This document shows positions 9,208-21,110 of a DNA stretch of 64,000 nt, one piece after another; the stretch's first letter is position 1, and each line of letters starts with the position of its first letter. Source of the DNA: Tetragonia tetragonoides (taxonomy: Eukaryota; Streptophyta; Magnoliopsida; Caryophyllales; Aizoaceae); NCBI GenBank assembly GCA_038025085.1, contig CM076154.1, forward strand, positions 28,388,501 to 28,452,500, in the 5' to 3' direction. A model generated the notes under the pieces. That model was not told the origin of the DNA. It did no database searches and saw nothing but the letters and a program-made list of their open reading frames with translations. The translations under genes were made by a program, and so were the position numbers.

Positions 9208-10649
9208 TTGATAGGCCCGCAAGTGCACGGGTATATTGTCGTAATAAAAATATCGTATCCACAGGGAGGTTTCGATTCCAAATACGAAGGTTTCTTAAAT
9301 TTAACAAGCTAAGCAATCAATAGCGGATCTTGGGTGATTTTAGCAAAGGACTAAACGATAGTGTCGATGAGAAAATAGCAAGACTAAAGAACCTAGGGTT
9401 GATTTCACTCAATTAAACTACTTGATGCGGATAAATAAACTTCAGCTAGCATGTCATGTCGAATGTTGCAAGGACGGACAAAGAACCTAAAACATTCTCT
9501 CGAAGAATCAAAGGCGAAACTCAATATAAAACTCGACTACCTATTCTCATGGAGTCAAGCAAATATCAAGAACATGAAGAACATAATTCTATCCAAAAAA
9601 AGCCCCAAATAATTCTAACCTACTCTCGTGGTTAGGCAAACTTAATGAAAGGTTGAGTTCGGACGATCAAAATTCTTCTCTCGGATAATCACCAAGGATA
9701 AACAATAAGCAAACAATGAATCATTGTGCAATACTCTAACGACAAGTTAGTTTCCAATTGTCTAATTAAACATCAAGCAATTCAATCAAGCTACATCAAC
9801 CCTAGATAAAGGGGAATTAGCTACTCATGATATTGAAAAGCAATAAAGAAACTAAATTAAACATGATTATGCTAGAATTCAACAATAATATCAAGAACAA
9901 CCATAAACTATATTGAAATTAATCTAAAAGAAGTAGAGAGATGGGGAAGAGAAAGTAGGGATTAGAAATACCAAAAGTGCTTCAATGGATATAACCAAGA
10001 ACATGAACAAAGCTTTAAAATGGTGACTTCAATCTCCAAAATACATAAATAAACTAGTGTTTGATTCTAATCTAAAAATCATAAAAGTTTGAGAGAGAAT
10101 ATGGGGTGCTAAGAGATCATATGAAAGAGATGGATTCTCTCTCCTTTTATAACCCCCAAAATGTCTCTAATCGGATCCAAGTGAAAAGCCAAAGGAATGG
10201 CAAAGGTCACGACTTGAAATCTCGATTTCCGACAGCTTGCATGGTCGTGCGGAATTTGTGAAGGAAAGTTGCATGGTCATGCAACCCTTCTTGAGCTCAC
10301 TGACTTACTTGCATGGTCATGCAAGGTTTAGCTTTCAAACTCGCATGGTCGTGCAAGTGCAATTTTGCCTAGAACTTCGTTTTTGCACTTCTCTTCTCGC
10401 TTGGCTTTCTCTATGGAATCTTCCTCGACTTCCTCTTTGATGATTGCGACTCCAAATCATCTCCAAAGTCTCTACCAAGCCTCAGCGTCTCAAAATGTCC
10501 TAAAAACATATCAAAATGCAAACATACCCCAAGTAGTCATCTTTATCACAATAATCATAAAATCTCACAAAGAAATGATATAATTACCATGAAACCAATC
10601 AAATGAGTGCATTTATCACATGGAAAATAGCTCTAATTACGCACTCATC
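9208..10649. mobile_element. 1.44-kb LTR-like insertion in PMD exon 5
   Basis: ACTAT occurs at 9203-9207 and 10650-10654, and removing the insert restores the exon 5 reading seen in copy 1. The ends are nearly inverted: TGATAGG at the left and CTCATCA at the right. This fits a solo LTR with TG...CA ends if the border is shifted by one base. There is no long ORF. CACAGGGAGG near the left end and four GCATGGTCRTGC motifs near the right are its landmarks. I do not recognise the family, and its orientation is uncertain. Confidence 0.7.
10239..10357. repeat. Four short palindromes GCATGGTCRTGC
   Basis: GCATGGTCGTGC (about 10240), GCATGGTCATGC (about 10271), GCATGGTCATGC (about 10312) and GCATGGTCGTGC (about 10344) are spaced 30-40 bp apart. 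GCATG and CATGC can pair around a two-base loop. They all lie within the 1.44-kb insertion. Confidence 0.7.
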
Positions 10650-12282
10650 ACTATGCGTCCCCCGCTCTCCCCAATGTACCTCACCTTAATAGTCAGCAAG
10701 GTCACGCTTGGGAGCTGGCCCCGAGGAACTCTAGAATGGGACCTCCTGGGACCCTGAGGAGACAGACGATCCGCTTGTGAGACACAAAAAGTCAGTATAT
10801 CACGCATATAGCTAAAAAGATGCAGATAAATTTCTTACCTCAGCAGTGAGGTCCGGCATCAGACGATCCAAGCAATAGACCAGGTACACGGCCGTGCGGT
10901 CCAAGCCAACAATATCTGGCATATGAAACTCTGTGGCTGCCATACCACGAGCCACGACCCCCAAGTCTCGCACGCTCAGACTGCGCAGATAGAACATGGT
11001 TAGAGGAGGATCCTCCTGAACCAGGTGGCTACCCAAGGTGGGATAAACCAACCGAGTCAAACGATCCCTCAGATACCACACAAAGCCAAATGGCCCCTTG
11101 AAGACCACCCGCAAGGAGGACACTCTAAAAGACTCCATGGTAATATGGGGCGGAACCCCAGGAACATCATCAAAAGCGGACCATGACACATGTAGGTTAT
11201 CCGTTCAGAAGTTCATTCACACCAAATGAACCAAAAAAAAGAAGGATGCATAAGTCAACAACAACATACCGCAGATGCAGCATGGCTCTCAAAGAAAGCC
11301 CGAAAATGCTCCAGAGAGGTAAACGGATGGTTATCTCTACCAATCCACAGTGAACCTAGCGGGAACATCCTCAAACCAAGATGGTGAGGACCAAAAGCAG
11401 AAAAATACTCGAAAAACCACAGCTGCCATATAAACAAAAAAAAAAGGATAAGTTTCAATTCCAAAAGCATGTAGGGGCAAAGAAAAAAAAAAACATATGT
11501 GCCTACCTCCAGTATCTTCCACGGGCCCGAGATAGACGCTCTCTCACTCAACGGTTTGGGCCTGCATGCCCGGCGACACCATCTCACTAAGGTAGCATAG
11601 GCAAAAGCACCGAAGTTGAACTCATGGACCTTGGTCAAATCCTCTAAACATGTCAAGAAACCGACTTGATATACGCTCTTCTTCTGAGCGAAAATGGTCG
11701 ACCCCAACAAGCAAGCCAGAAAAATGCGAACTCTCTGCTCCTCGGTAAGCAACAAGGAAACCCGATCCTTATCAAAGTAGGCAGACACAGGCCCATAAAG
11801 CTCAACAAACCTGTCACTCTTTCGCCAGTAACTCGCGTCGTACCAAATACGGCGCCCTCTAAACGACAGACCCGTCAGCACAACGAACTGGTAAGGGGTG
11901 GGAAACATCTATCCTACAAGCGTGTTGAAAGTGTTTGTGGAATCCCAAAACCTCTCCAATAACCCCTTACTGACAACCCTAGTATCCCCGGAATGACAAG
12001 CAGGGATAACAGTCAAGAAATGGTCAAAACCTGAGCCCAATACCAAATTCCTATCTCCAACTGAAAAAGTCTCTAACATCATAGCCCAATGGGAGGTAGA
12101 CCACCCATGAGCCTGCAACAAAACGCCAACACCCTAGCCAACAAACAAAATTTTATCAACACCCCATATACTACAAATACAGCCAAAATAATTCCACACA
12201 AATCAGATGCAGCTGACCACCAATCCAGTATAAGTCCCAATTTATTCGTGTGCCGAAGCACTAACAGTTCAAATTTTCAGTT

Positions 12283-12389
<107 letters not shown>

Positions 12390-12890
12390 CATACATTAAG
12401 GGAAAACATACCAACTCAGGGTTAGACAGATGACTCTGCCTGACCGGTAGTAAAATACTACGGTCCCAAACCCCAGTCGGGCGCCAGTCCAGTCGCATGA
12501 ATGAATCCTGATACAGTCGAGCTCCATCCGCACGGCGGGACGAAGGTGTGCTAGTGGAGGGAAGCCCAGTACGGAAAAGGTCCTTGTCATCCACCCCTTC
12601 ACCCATGGTACGTTTTCCTTTGTCTGCGGGAGCCATGGGAGTACAATGAATCTTTCTCTCTCTACAAGTGGAAAATTAAAAAGTTTCAGATTCGCAAGAA
12701 ACAAGCACTCATTCAACAATGCAACCCAAAATTTAGCAACTAGGCGGAAAAATAAGCAAGTTCAAGACAAAAATCAAAGAGTTTGGTCAAGAATTGACTT
12801 ACCTCAAGCAAGTTGAAGCACTCAACAATGGTGGTGGTCTTCGACAATTGCTCTCGACGAAGAAGAAGAAGAAGTGGCACGCTTAAAAAA

Positions 12891-12975
12891 AAAAACAGGC
12901 TGAAGCACCCTTATTTGGCTCAAGACGAGCTCGAAAGCCGCTAGCGGCCCTGCAGGCCCTACACACGCGGGCCCC
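12891..12975 (-). promoter_or_regulatory. Putative promoter of the antisense PMD gene
   Basis: This region lies just upstream of the spliced 5' UTR. It contains the palindrome GCCGCTAGCGGC (12937-12948), also found in the LTR U3 regions, and a weak AT-rich AAATAAGG on the minus strand near 12911-12918. Promoter function is inferred from position only. Confidence 0.4.
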
Positions 12976-13264
12976 ACTTGCTTTCCCACGACCCTTTTTC
13001 CAGTCCAAAGTTCGTTATTCCAGTTCGTTCACGGCAAATATCAGTACCAAGCGCGCGGGAACGAGTCTCTTTGGCCCACAAATTCAAATTCTACAATTGG
13101 CCCATTTTACGGTACCAACTATTTTCAGGTAAAACTAACCCAGTTATTTTTGCAGATCCGATCCCAAATACTGAAGCCCGAATATATACTGCGACAACTT
13201 TTACCGCCCAGAGTGTCAAAGTTTTTTTTAAGCCCGGTAAATTTTTCGACCTCCCCGATATCCA

Positions 13265-13485
13265 AAAAAGAATCCCAAATGTCCCAATGTCCTAATATCC
13301 CAAAACGTCCCGAAGTCCCAAAGTCACAAATGTCCCAATATCCCAAATGTCCCGAAGTCCCAAAGTCACAAATGTCCCAATATCCCAAATGTCCCGATGT
13401 CCCAAAGTCACAAATGTCCCAGAGTCACAAATGTCCCAATGTCCCAACGTCTCAAATGTCCCAATGTCCCAATGTCACAAATTTT
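13265..13485. repeat. TGTCCCAA minisatellite with 42-bp higher-order unit
   Basis: Units of 8-9 bp (CCCAAATGT, CCCAAAGT, CCCGAAGT, CCCAATAT) are organised into a 42-bp higher-order repeat starting at 13309, 13351 and 13393, then a less regular stretch. Because 42 is a multiple of three, open frames run through on both strands; I do not regard these as genes. Confidence 0.9.
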
Positions 13486-13490
13486 GGGGT

Positions 13491-13735
13491 CAGTCAATGA
13501 TCGCTTAAGCTATTGCGGTTAAACTATCCTCCTGCGAGATCACAAATTTTGGGACAGTCAATGATCGCTAAAGCTATTGCAGTTAAACTATCCTTCTGCG
13601 AGGTTACTTATTATGTGTCAGTCAATGATTGCTTAAACTGTTGCGGTTATACTGTCCATTATTTTGTACATGTTTCAGTCAATGATTGCTTAAATTATTG
13701 CATTTAAATTGTCCATATGTTTTAAGCATTTTACA
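13491..13735. repeat. About 60-bp tandem repeats with CAGTCAATGAT
   Basis: Four units start at 13491, 13555, 13619 and 13676 (spacing 64, 64 and 57), each with CAGTCAATGATYGCTWAA and a diverged second half. Related units occur at 5995-6100 and 20362-20520 at the same place in the other element copies. Confidence 0.8.
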
Positions 13736-13956
13736 ACCGTCATTTTGATTATGCTGTCTCGTCGACCTTTTCGTTTCTTGTGCAGGGACGGAATCTCGGC
13801 ATCCGTCGAGTGGTGTTTAATCATTGTTTGCTCGATAAAGCATTTATACTATTCACTCTCACCAGTGTTACTTCCTATTTACAGTCGTTATTTTTAATCG
13901 CCCTGTCTCGTTGACTTTTTCGTTTCTTGTACAGGGACGGAATCTCAACACCCGCC

Positions 13957-15428
13957 TGTAGACGCCAAAAAAGCGTCTTCAGCTTTCTCCGCAAAAGCCC
14001 GATGATGAAAGGAGTAAGTTTTAAGCTTGAACTGCTATTTTTTCTTTAATAGTTAAGATAAGGTCTCAGGTTTTTTTCCTCTAAAAACTCCTTCATTTTC
14101 ACTTCATTTAAAAGCCCCTTTTCAAGAGCTTTCCATTGTTTCCTTCCGTTTAAGGTCAAAACAAAGTTTAAGGTCAAAACAGATATAGCCAAATACCGTG
14201 GACCGTGTTTAAAGCCCCATTTGGAGTTGATTTGGTTTTTAGCCTTATAGGTTTGGATTCCTTATTCAAATAGCTTTTCAAGGACATATTATGAGCTCAT
14301 ACCACATTCCTAACCAAGGAGTTACAAGCCCAACACTGATACGCACTCCAAAACTGACCTCTCCTTACTCCTTCGGGTATATCTCGAGATCCAGAAATTA
14401 TTTGGACCTGAAACCAAATCCATATGAAACTATACCCAACAATCTTTCCAAAGCGTCTTGAATCATCCAATTTGGAGCTCAAATGAGTGAGATATGGCCC
14501 GGACAAAACCTATCTGAAAAGCTGTCAGGGCCGCTAGCGGCGCTGACCTTGCTTCGGCCCGACTCTTTTTTCGGCCCAAATCCATATTTCGGCTCCTTTT
14601 CAATCCTTTTCAGCCGTACAACCCTACCTCCCTCTCCTATATAAACAACCCTCCACCCTCAGTTCAAAACAGACAGCCTACAGTTGGCAACCTCTATTCT
14701 CAGGAGTATTAACACTGAGCTTCCCCCTCTTTCTTCCAAACTTGAGATCTATTTTTACTATTCTTGTCAAATATATCCTACAGTTCAGGTACAAATTCCT
14801 GAGGGCTCAAATTAAATTGTTTGCTTAACTGTTTATTTTCTTAGTAGTCATAATGTAGATATCATGCTAGAATAACGTTTTTATTGCTTCCTAAATACTG
14901 CATGTATAGTCGTTGTGCTGCTCAACTTGTCAATCAAATGCATGTCTAAATAAGGGTTAAAAGAAATGTTGTGATGCTTGTGGTGAACCAATTAATAGTC
15001 TATGTCTAGTTTGTTAATCCGGTTTTGCATGGGAATTATGTCTTTAAATTATTAAGCAAACTTGAGTTAGTAGAGGCCGTCATAATACGGGCGAGTTGGG
15101 TGCCTAACACCTTCCCACCTCGTACCTTCGCCCCCGAACCTATTATTCTTGGGTACTCATATGTTCTATATGAGCGGGAGTCTTTCTAAAAACATGATTA
15201 GTTCACTTTTCGCGCTATTGGGTTGTCCCTTCGGTTTGTCCCTTCGATAAAACGCCGATAGCAGATTTGTGACCTCTTTCATGGTTTTTATTCAATTCAA
15301 GTCTTTTCAAAAGCTTTTCTAACTCGATGGTCCCTTGAACTTATCTAAGCTCCCTACCGACAAATTTTCTATAAGACGCACTCTGGGAAAAAACAAAAGG
15401 ATTGGTATGAAAAATCCGGGTCCTTATA
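13957..15428 (+). repeat. 5' LTR of element C
   Basis: It starts TGTAGACGCCAAAAAAGCG and ends GGGTCCTTATA. The last two bases are TA where the 3' LTR has CA, a single change after insertion. The GCCGCTAGCGGC palindrome is at 14530-14541 and the TATA box at 14638-14645. Only two TTGTCCCTTCG-type units are present (about 15220-15247), against three in LTRs A, B and E. Confidence 0.92.
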
Positions 15429-15452
15429 GTGGCGAGTCAACTTGGGACTTAT
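15429..15452 (+). other. Primer-binding-site region of element C
   Basis: GTGGCGAGTCAACTTGGGAC begins directly after the 5' LTR, where the tRNA primer would anneal. A related GTGGCGACTTCC follows the LTR end at 33674. I did not assign the tRNA. Confidence 0.6.
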
Positions 15453-17127
15453 TTAAGAGAGTGAGACTCGAAAGTCAAGTTTGCTTAATTATTTAATAAC
15501 ATGTTCCATATTTTGCATCATTTGCATGTGCATTGGGACAACCTTTTGACCCTTATCGGCCTTCGAGGAAGTTTGTGTCGCAACTCGTAGACAACGCGTA
15601 TATCTAAAGGAATATACAGTTGTCCTATCGTGCAAATCGATGCTTCCTCACCCATGACTCATCAATCATTTGTTGATGAAAAGAATTACAATCGATGTGT
15701 CGACCATCCGCCGAATGGAAATTGTAATTTGTCATGGTAACCTCACAGGAGCCAAAAGCCTCTAACCCACATTCGTGAATTCGCTTGCTTGTTGTGCATG
15801 TGTCGTTGTAATGCCCGTCCGATCACATGTTTGCTTGTAAACTACGTTGTTATAATGCTTGCTTGAACGCATGAATACCGTGACTATGTGCCAACATGTA
15901 CTTACGTGCTAGGAGTCATTTCTTTTATTTTTAGCTAGTTCCTAGTGCCCAAAGATGGTGCGAGAATTCTATTCAATGAGCACTCGTTTCCCCAATGATA
16001 TATTTTCATATAGCGTCGAAGTCATGAACAATTTTCTAGGACCTTTTAGCAAAAAAAAACGAGTCAGTCTCTCCATTTCCCCTCTCCCACTTTTTTTATT
16101 TTTCTTTTCTTTTCTTTATTTATTTTTTGATGTAATTCAGATTCGGCAAAAAAAAGAAAAAAAAAAACCCAAAAAAAAAATAAATTCCGAAAATAAAAAA
16201 AAATGCCGAAATTTATTATTTTTTTTTTTTTTATTTATCCCATTTTCCATTTTCTTTGAGTCAAAAAAAAAAAGAAACGCCGAAAAAATGAAAAAATTTC
16301 GGAAAATAAAAAAATTGCCAAATTTCTTTTTTATTTTATTTTATCCAATTTTCCATTTTCTTTGAGTCTAGAAAAATCAAAAAAAATAAAATAGGATGGT
16401 CCGTCTTTTTCTATTTTTTTCATTTTCATTCATCGACTTCATTTTTTCGTTTGATATGAGGGGAAATGATCGGGCATTTAGGCTTAGGTTGTCATTTTCT
16501 ATTTCTTTGCATTGCATTGCATTACATCGTACGTATTAGACGCTCCATGCTAGGATTCATAACTAGTCGTCATGTTTGCATTGTCGTCATTTTGCATATG
16601 CATTTGTACAAAAATTCGAGTCTTGCATTCATCTATGTCTCCATTTGTTCACTACATCTCATACACTAGAAGTTTAGACAAGTTATTCATTAAGTGCTCT
16701 AGGATCATTCTAGGAAGCATCCATACATTGTCATACATGTCTAGATCAGTCCACCATGCACCTTGCATATTGTTGTCGTAGCTCTGTCATTGCATTGTCG
16801 TCATCATGCATTCAAGTTCATATAGACGTCCTTAGGCACATTCACCTTAGGGGTAATCGAGGGTCTTCTAAAATAACGAGTCTTTGTTTTCAAGTCCTTT
16901 CTTTGCGTCTTTCTAAGTTGAGACTTGTGTTCAAGATTGGGGGCTCGAGGAAGAATTACGGTGACAAAGGTTGGGCTCGATCGTCCAGCAGATTGGTTCG
17001 TGTACAAGCTACTTCCAAGACACCACCACATTCCAAAAGGCCATCACCCCATAATCCATCACCGCCACAAAGCTCGCCACCACTCAATACATCCCTTACC
17101 TCACCAATCACACCCCCAAACTTCACC
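15453..17127 (+). mobile_element. Leader and non-coding region of element C, 5' of gag
   Basis: AT-rich leader with long A and T runs at 16080-16390, including two copies of CCATTTTCTTTGAGTC. No protein domain is visible; the Lys/Phe-rich open frame across 15955-16365 reflects the homopolymer runs. GGGCTCGAGGAAGAATTACG lies about 190 bp before gag. Confidence 0.6.
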
Positions 17128-17878
17128 ATGGTCAAAACCACTGACAAGAGGCTTGATGAGCTCATGAATGAGTTGGAAAGGCTGCGACTCATGGTTGAAG
17201 ATATCGACAAGAAAAAGAGAAGAAGAGTCAAGGATCCCTTCCGATTCCGATTCTGAGGAAGAAGGTTCAGATGCCATGCTGGCTAAAATCACCTCTGTGC
17301 TCAACAGTAGCGGCTTGATCTCCAACTATAGTGCCAACGTAGGAAAGTTTGACACTAAGATCAAGGGCAAGCTTCCAGCCAAGTTCTCCATGCCCGAGGT
17401 TCCGACATTCACTGGCACTGATAATCCACAAGACTACCTCAAGGCCTTCACCACTGCCATGGGTTTAAGAGGAGTTGACAAAAATATCTACATTCACTTG
17501 TTCCCATAGACTCTTGATGCCCCAACTCGTTGTTGGTTCTACACCTTGAATTTGGAGAACTACACAACTTGGTCTGATTTTACCACAGTCTTCCTTGCAC
17601 GCTACAAGGAAAATGTTGCTCTACCTATGACCCTTTGAGAGTTAGAGATCACCAAACAAGAAGAAGATGAGGGATTCACTGCCTTCCTTATCCGCTGGAA
17701 GCTAAAGATAGCCGAACTGGTTGAGCGACCTTCGCAAGCTGATCAAATCCGCCAACTCATCAAGAACCTGCAACCTGCTTACAAGGAACACCTTAAGTAT
17801 CAAGCAATTGACTCATACAACCGGCTCTATGTTGTGGGCATCCTAATTGAAGATAACCTTCTTAAGAATTCCACTTAA
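17128..17878 (+). pseudogene. Broken gag of element C (retrotransposon gag family)
   Basis: The ATG at 17128 opens a coiled-coil-like N-terminus (DELMNELERLRLMVEDIDKK). A frameshift near 17215-17250 moves reading to the frame starting around 17168. That frame has the linker KLPAKFSMPEVPTFTGTDNP and is interrupted by stops at 17507-17509 and about 17636, then ends at 17878. The block WFYTLNLENYTTWSDF, the arginine-aromatic FLARYKE and the following FTAFLIRWKLKIAEL fit the gypsy gag family (the domain Pfam calls Retrotrans_gag). No zinc knuckle is seen. It would have formed the capsid-like particle; it is now dead. It is short because the protein ends soon after the core. Confidence 0.8.
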
Positions 17879-18535
17879 GTCGTGAACAACGCGAGTATCT
17901 ACAGGGGGCTGTCATTCGTGTCCCTGTGAACAGCCTATGCTCGAGAAGTTGAAGAGAGTCGAAGTTTCCTAGTGTGCAACTCTAGTTGAGTCCAGTCAAG
18001 TTTAATGATGTCTAGTTGTCTTTTCAATTCGTCCATAGAGTCTAGCTTACTTTTCGTGTAATGCTTTTCTTCGATTCAATAAAGATTGCATTTTGATTCC
18101 CATCATTGTTCTTTGTTCAATTTTATGACGAACTTAAGTTGCCTATGACGGAATAACAAAAAAAAATCAAAAATAAAATAAAATAAAAAATTCAAAAGAA
18201 AGCCTTCATTGTGGAAAACATTAAACAAAGACTCCCTAATGATCATCCCCATAGAGGACCTACAGTTGAACCGTCCGTGCCGAGGACAGGAGGCATTCAT
18301 TTGGCACCTCACATCAATATCTTTTACTACCCTATACATCATTACCACTTGCAACCCTTTTAGCCAAACACATAGCCTTTCATTTATTAACCACATCATC
18401 CTTACCCGGGGAATGGGTGTGTGCGACTTGGGAATAGAAGCAACCTCCTAGGCAAAGTGGACCGTCCTACAAAAACAAAGAGCGACCAAGAAAAAAACAA
18501 AAGAAGAGAGAACTCGAAAGTTCAAGAGCAAAAAC

Positions 18536-18568
<33 letters not shown>

Positions 18569-20011
18569 TTCGAGAGCGATCAAAGATCCAAAAGAGTACA
18601 AACACTTCAAGCACAACCAAATAGTGGCCTTACCTAAACATAGGTCTCTTAGCCACCTTGCCTAGATCACAAACTTCTATACCATCTAGCATACTTTTGG
18701 GAGGGGATTTACATTGGGTTTCTTTGAGCCTTTATCCTTTCTTTGACACCTTAACCCAGCCTGACATTACAACCCTAAAGCCCTCCAAGAGGTACGGCCA
18801 TTCAATTGTATAGTACTGAACTACGTTGGCCTGATTCCATAAACTGGATACGTAGGAAACCTCAAGGAGGTCCGGCCACGACAACTACTTTGTCACATGA
18901 CCATAAGGAGTTCTCTCATTCCACCATTCTCATCTAAGGCTAAAAACAAAATGAGCCCGGTAGGTTGAAAACCCGAAAGGGCGGCCTAGGCAAAAGTTAG
19001 GGCAACAAAAAAAATATATATATAAAACAAATTCAACATCTTGAGGCAACTTAAATTTTCGAGGACTTAGAACATTGTTTCTCATGTAAGCGCTTTTTGG
19101 TCAGTCGTCTAGAGGTCATACTCATCACCTTTCTCGTAGGCTTGCACATCGACTTCCCAACTGGGGGCTATTTCAGAATAAGTCGGTTCTTTGTCCGCTA
19201 CGTTCCAAGTTGTCCATTCCGTCCCCATACCTTAAGTTAGGATATTTTGCACCGCCACATCGACACCCATAGCTCATCGAGTAGGTCATAACCATCAAGA
19301 ACCACACATCAAAATGGGGGCTGATTCTCCCTTGACTGCACCCATTCTTGTCCACTTGTCTCTTACTCTGTCAAGATCACCACAGAAATGAAATTCTTGA
19401 TCACAAATACTTTTCTCATATGAAGACCCTCTTCAGACTCTATAGGAGAGTCGTGCATGTTAGGCTAGGCCGCATGGAGCTGTGAGTCAATAGAGTCTGC
19501 ATACATCATATCTGCATAAGTACTAGAGTCGCCTTTAAAGGCATGCATGTGTACATAATTTCTGAGTGTCTTGAGTCCCTACGTCTTTACATGTCAATCC
19601 CCCTGTTACCCGTGCATATTATTATGTCATGTGTTGTGCATCTTGTCATGGTCAGTCAGGCATGTCCATTGCATCTTTTCCCTATGTGCATATTTCCGTT
19701 GCAGGTTTCAGTCTACCTGCTCTCCATCGAAACCAGCAAGCCCAGAACTCGTGATCAAGTCCATAAGCGACCTTTCGACTACAACCAAGAATGGAGATAA
19801 CCCTCCAACAACAAACAAGCGCAAGGGCCCCACAAACTGACCCAAGGCCCCTTTCTCTAGTTCAGAGTTCGTTATTACAGTTCATCTCGCGGCAACATCA
19901 GTACCAAACGCGCGGGAGCAAATTCCTCAGGCCCACAAATTCAAATTCAACAGTTGGCCCATTTTACGGTACCAACCATTTACAGGTAAAATTAACCCAG
20001 TTATTTTTGCA
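17879..20011 (+). mobile_element. Non-coding interior of element C, 3' of gag
   Basis: Where pol would lie in an autonomous element there is only non-coding sequence. It includes a possible poly(A) context (AATAAAG near 18080), an A-run at 18536-18558, and the Tat/Ogre-like blocks at 18820-18990. The last about 180 bp is shared with the region upstream of the antisense PMD gene in element D. Nothing in this span suggests a functional ORF. Confidence 0.65.
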
Positions 20012-20360
20012 GGTCCTAGAAACGGAAACATGGGATCTACACGGCGACTCTCGACCCGAGCGCCCGAATTATTTATTTTTGCAGAACCTAGAAACGGAAA
20101 CATGGATCTACACGGCGACTCTCGACCCGAGCGCCCAAGTTATTTATTTTTGCAGGTCCTAGAAACGGAAACATGGACCTACATGGCGACTCTCGACCCG
20201 AGCGCCCAAGATATTTATTTTTGCAGGTCCTAGAAACGGAAACATGGATCTACACGGCGACTCTCGACCCGAGCGCCCAAGTTATTTATTTTTGCAGGTC
20301 CTAGAAACAGAAACATGGATCTACACGGCGACTCTCGACCCGAGCGCCTAAGATATTTAA
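20012..20360 (+). repeat. Five tandem 71-72-bp repeats in element C
   Basis: Units start at 20012, 20084, 20155, 20226 and 20297. Each contains CTAGAAACGGAAACATGG, ACGGCGACTCTCGACCCGAG and TTATTTTTGCAG. The GGCGACTC core resembles the primer-binding region of the family, and CTCGACCCGAG can fold as a small hairpin. The units are highly similar, so the array is recent or homogenised. Confidence 0.92.
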
Positions 20361-20526
20361 ATGCTTCAGTTAATGATAGCTTAAAGCGGTTATACTGTCC
20401 ATTTGTTTTTAAATGCTTCAGTCAATGATCGCTTAAAGCAGGTTATACTGTCCATTTATTTTTTATATGTTTAAGTCAATGATTGCTTAACCTATTGCAT
20501 TTAAACTGTTCATATGTTTTAACCAT

Positions 20527-21110
20527 TTTACAGCCGTCATTTTGATCGCACTGTTCCGTCGACCTTTTCGTTTCTTGTGGAGGGACGGAATCTCGGCATC
20601 CGTCGAGTGGTGTTTAGTCACTGTTTGCTCGATAAAGCATTTATACTATTCACTCTCACCAGTATTACTTCCATTTTACAGCCGTCATTTTGATCGCGCT
20701 GTCTCATCGACCTTTTCGTTTCCTGTGCAGGGACGGAATCTCGGCATCCGCCAAGTAGTGCTTAGTCACTGTTTGCTCGATAAAGTATTTATACTATTCA
20801 CCCTCACCAGTATTACTTCCCATTTACAGCCGTCATTTTGATCGCGATGTCTCGTCGACCTTTTCGTTTCTCGTGCAGGGATGGAATCTCGGCATCCGCC
20901 AAGTGGTGCTTAGTCACTGTTTGCTAGAAAAAGCATTTATACTATTCACTCTCATGTTACTAACCATTTTTACAACCGTTATTTTTAATCGCGTTATCTC
21001 GTTGACTTTTTCGTTTCTCAAAGAGGGACGAAATCTCGACATCCGCCGAGCGGTGTTTAGTCACTGTTTGTCGAAGTACTCTATGTTGATCATTCTCAAA
21101 GTATTGCTAA
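20527..21110 (+). repeat. Four tandem about 147-bp repeats in element C
   Basis: Units begin at about 20531, 20679, 20827 and 20973 (spacing 148, 148 and 146). Each starts CAGCCGTCATTTTGATCGC, passes through CCTTTTCGTTTCTTGTGCAG and GGACGGAATCTCGGCATCCG, and ends with TTGCTCGATAAAGCATTTAT. Elements A and D have only two such units, so copy number varies. Confidence 0.9.

Larger units (their letters stand above)
12976..13956 (+). mobile_element. 3' internal region of retrotransposon D, left part
   Basis: 12976-13155 aligns by eye with 19830-20012 inside complete element C (shared GGCCCACAAATTCAAATTC, GGCCCATTTTACGGTACCAA and TTATTTTTGCAG). This shows that the PMD gene lies inside the same retrotransposon family, directly 5' of the shared 3' internal region. 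A TGTCCCAA minisatellite, about 60-bp repeats and two about 147-bp units (from 13732 and near 13878) follow. The region stops at 13956, where element C is inserted, and resumes at 22876. Confidence 0.75.

Noticed and set aside
13125..13500. Open frames through the TGTCCCAA minisatellite
   Set aside because: A 42-bp unit is a multiple of three, so frames stay open by chance; no domain.
13265..13735. CRISPR-like array
   Set aside because: Repeats are contiguous minisatellite units without unique spacers, in a plant nuclear context.
15955..16365. Lys/Phe-rich frame in element C leader
   Set aside because: Driven by A and T homopolymer runs in a retrotransposon leader.
20030..20233. Peptide repeats encoded by the 71-bp array
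   Set aside because: Unit length alternates between 71 and 72 bp, so no single frame is kept; the open stretches are accidental.
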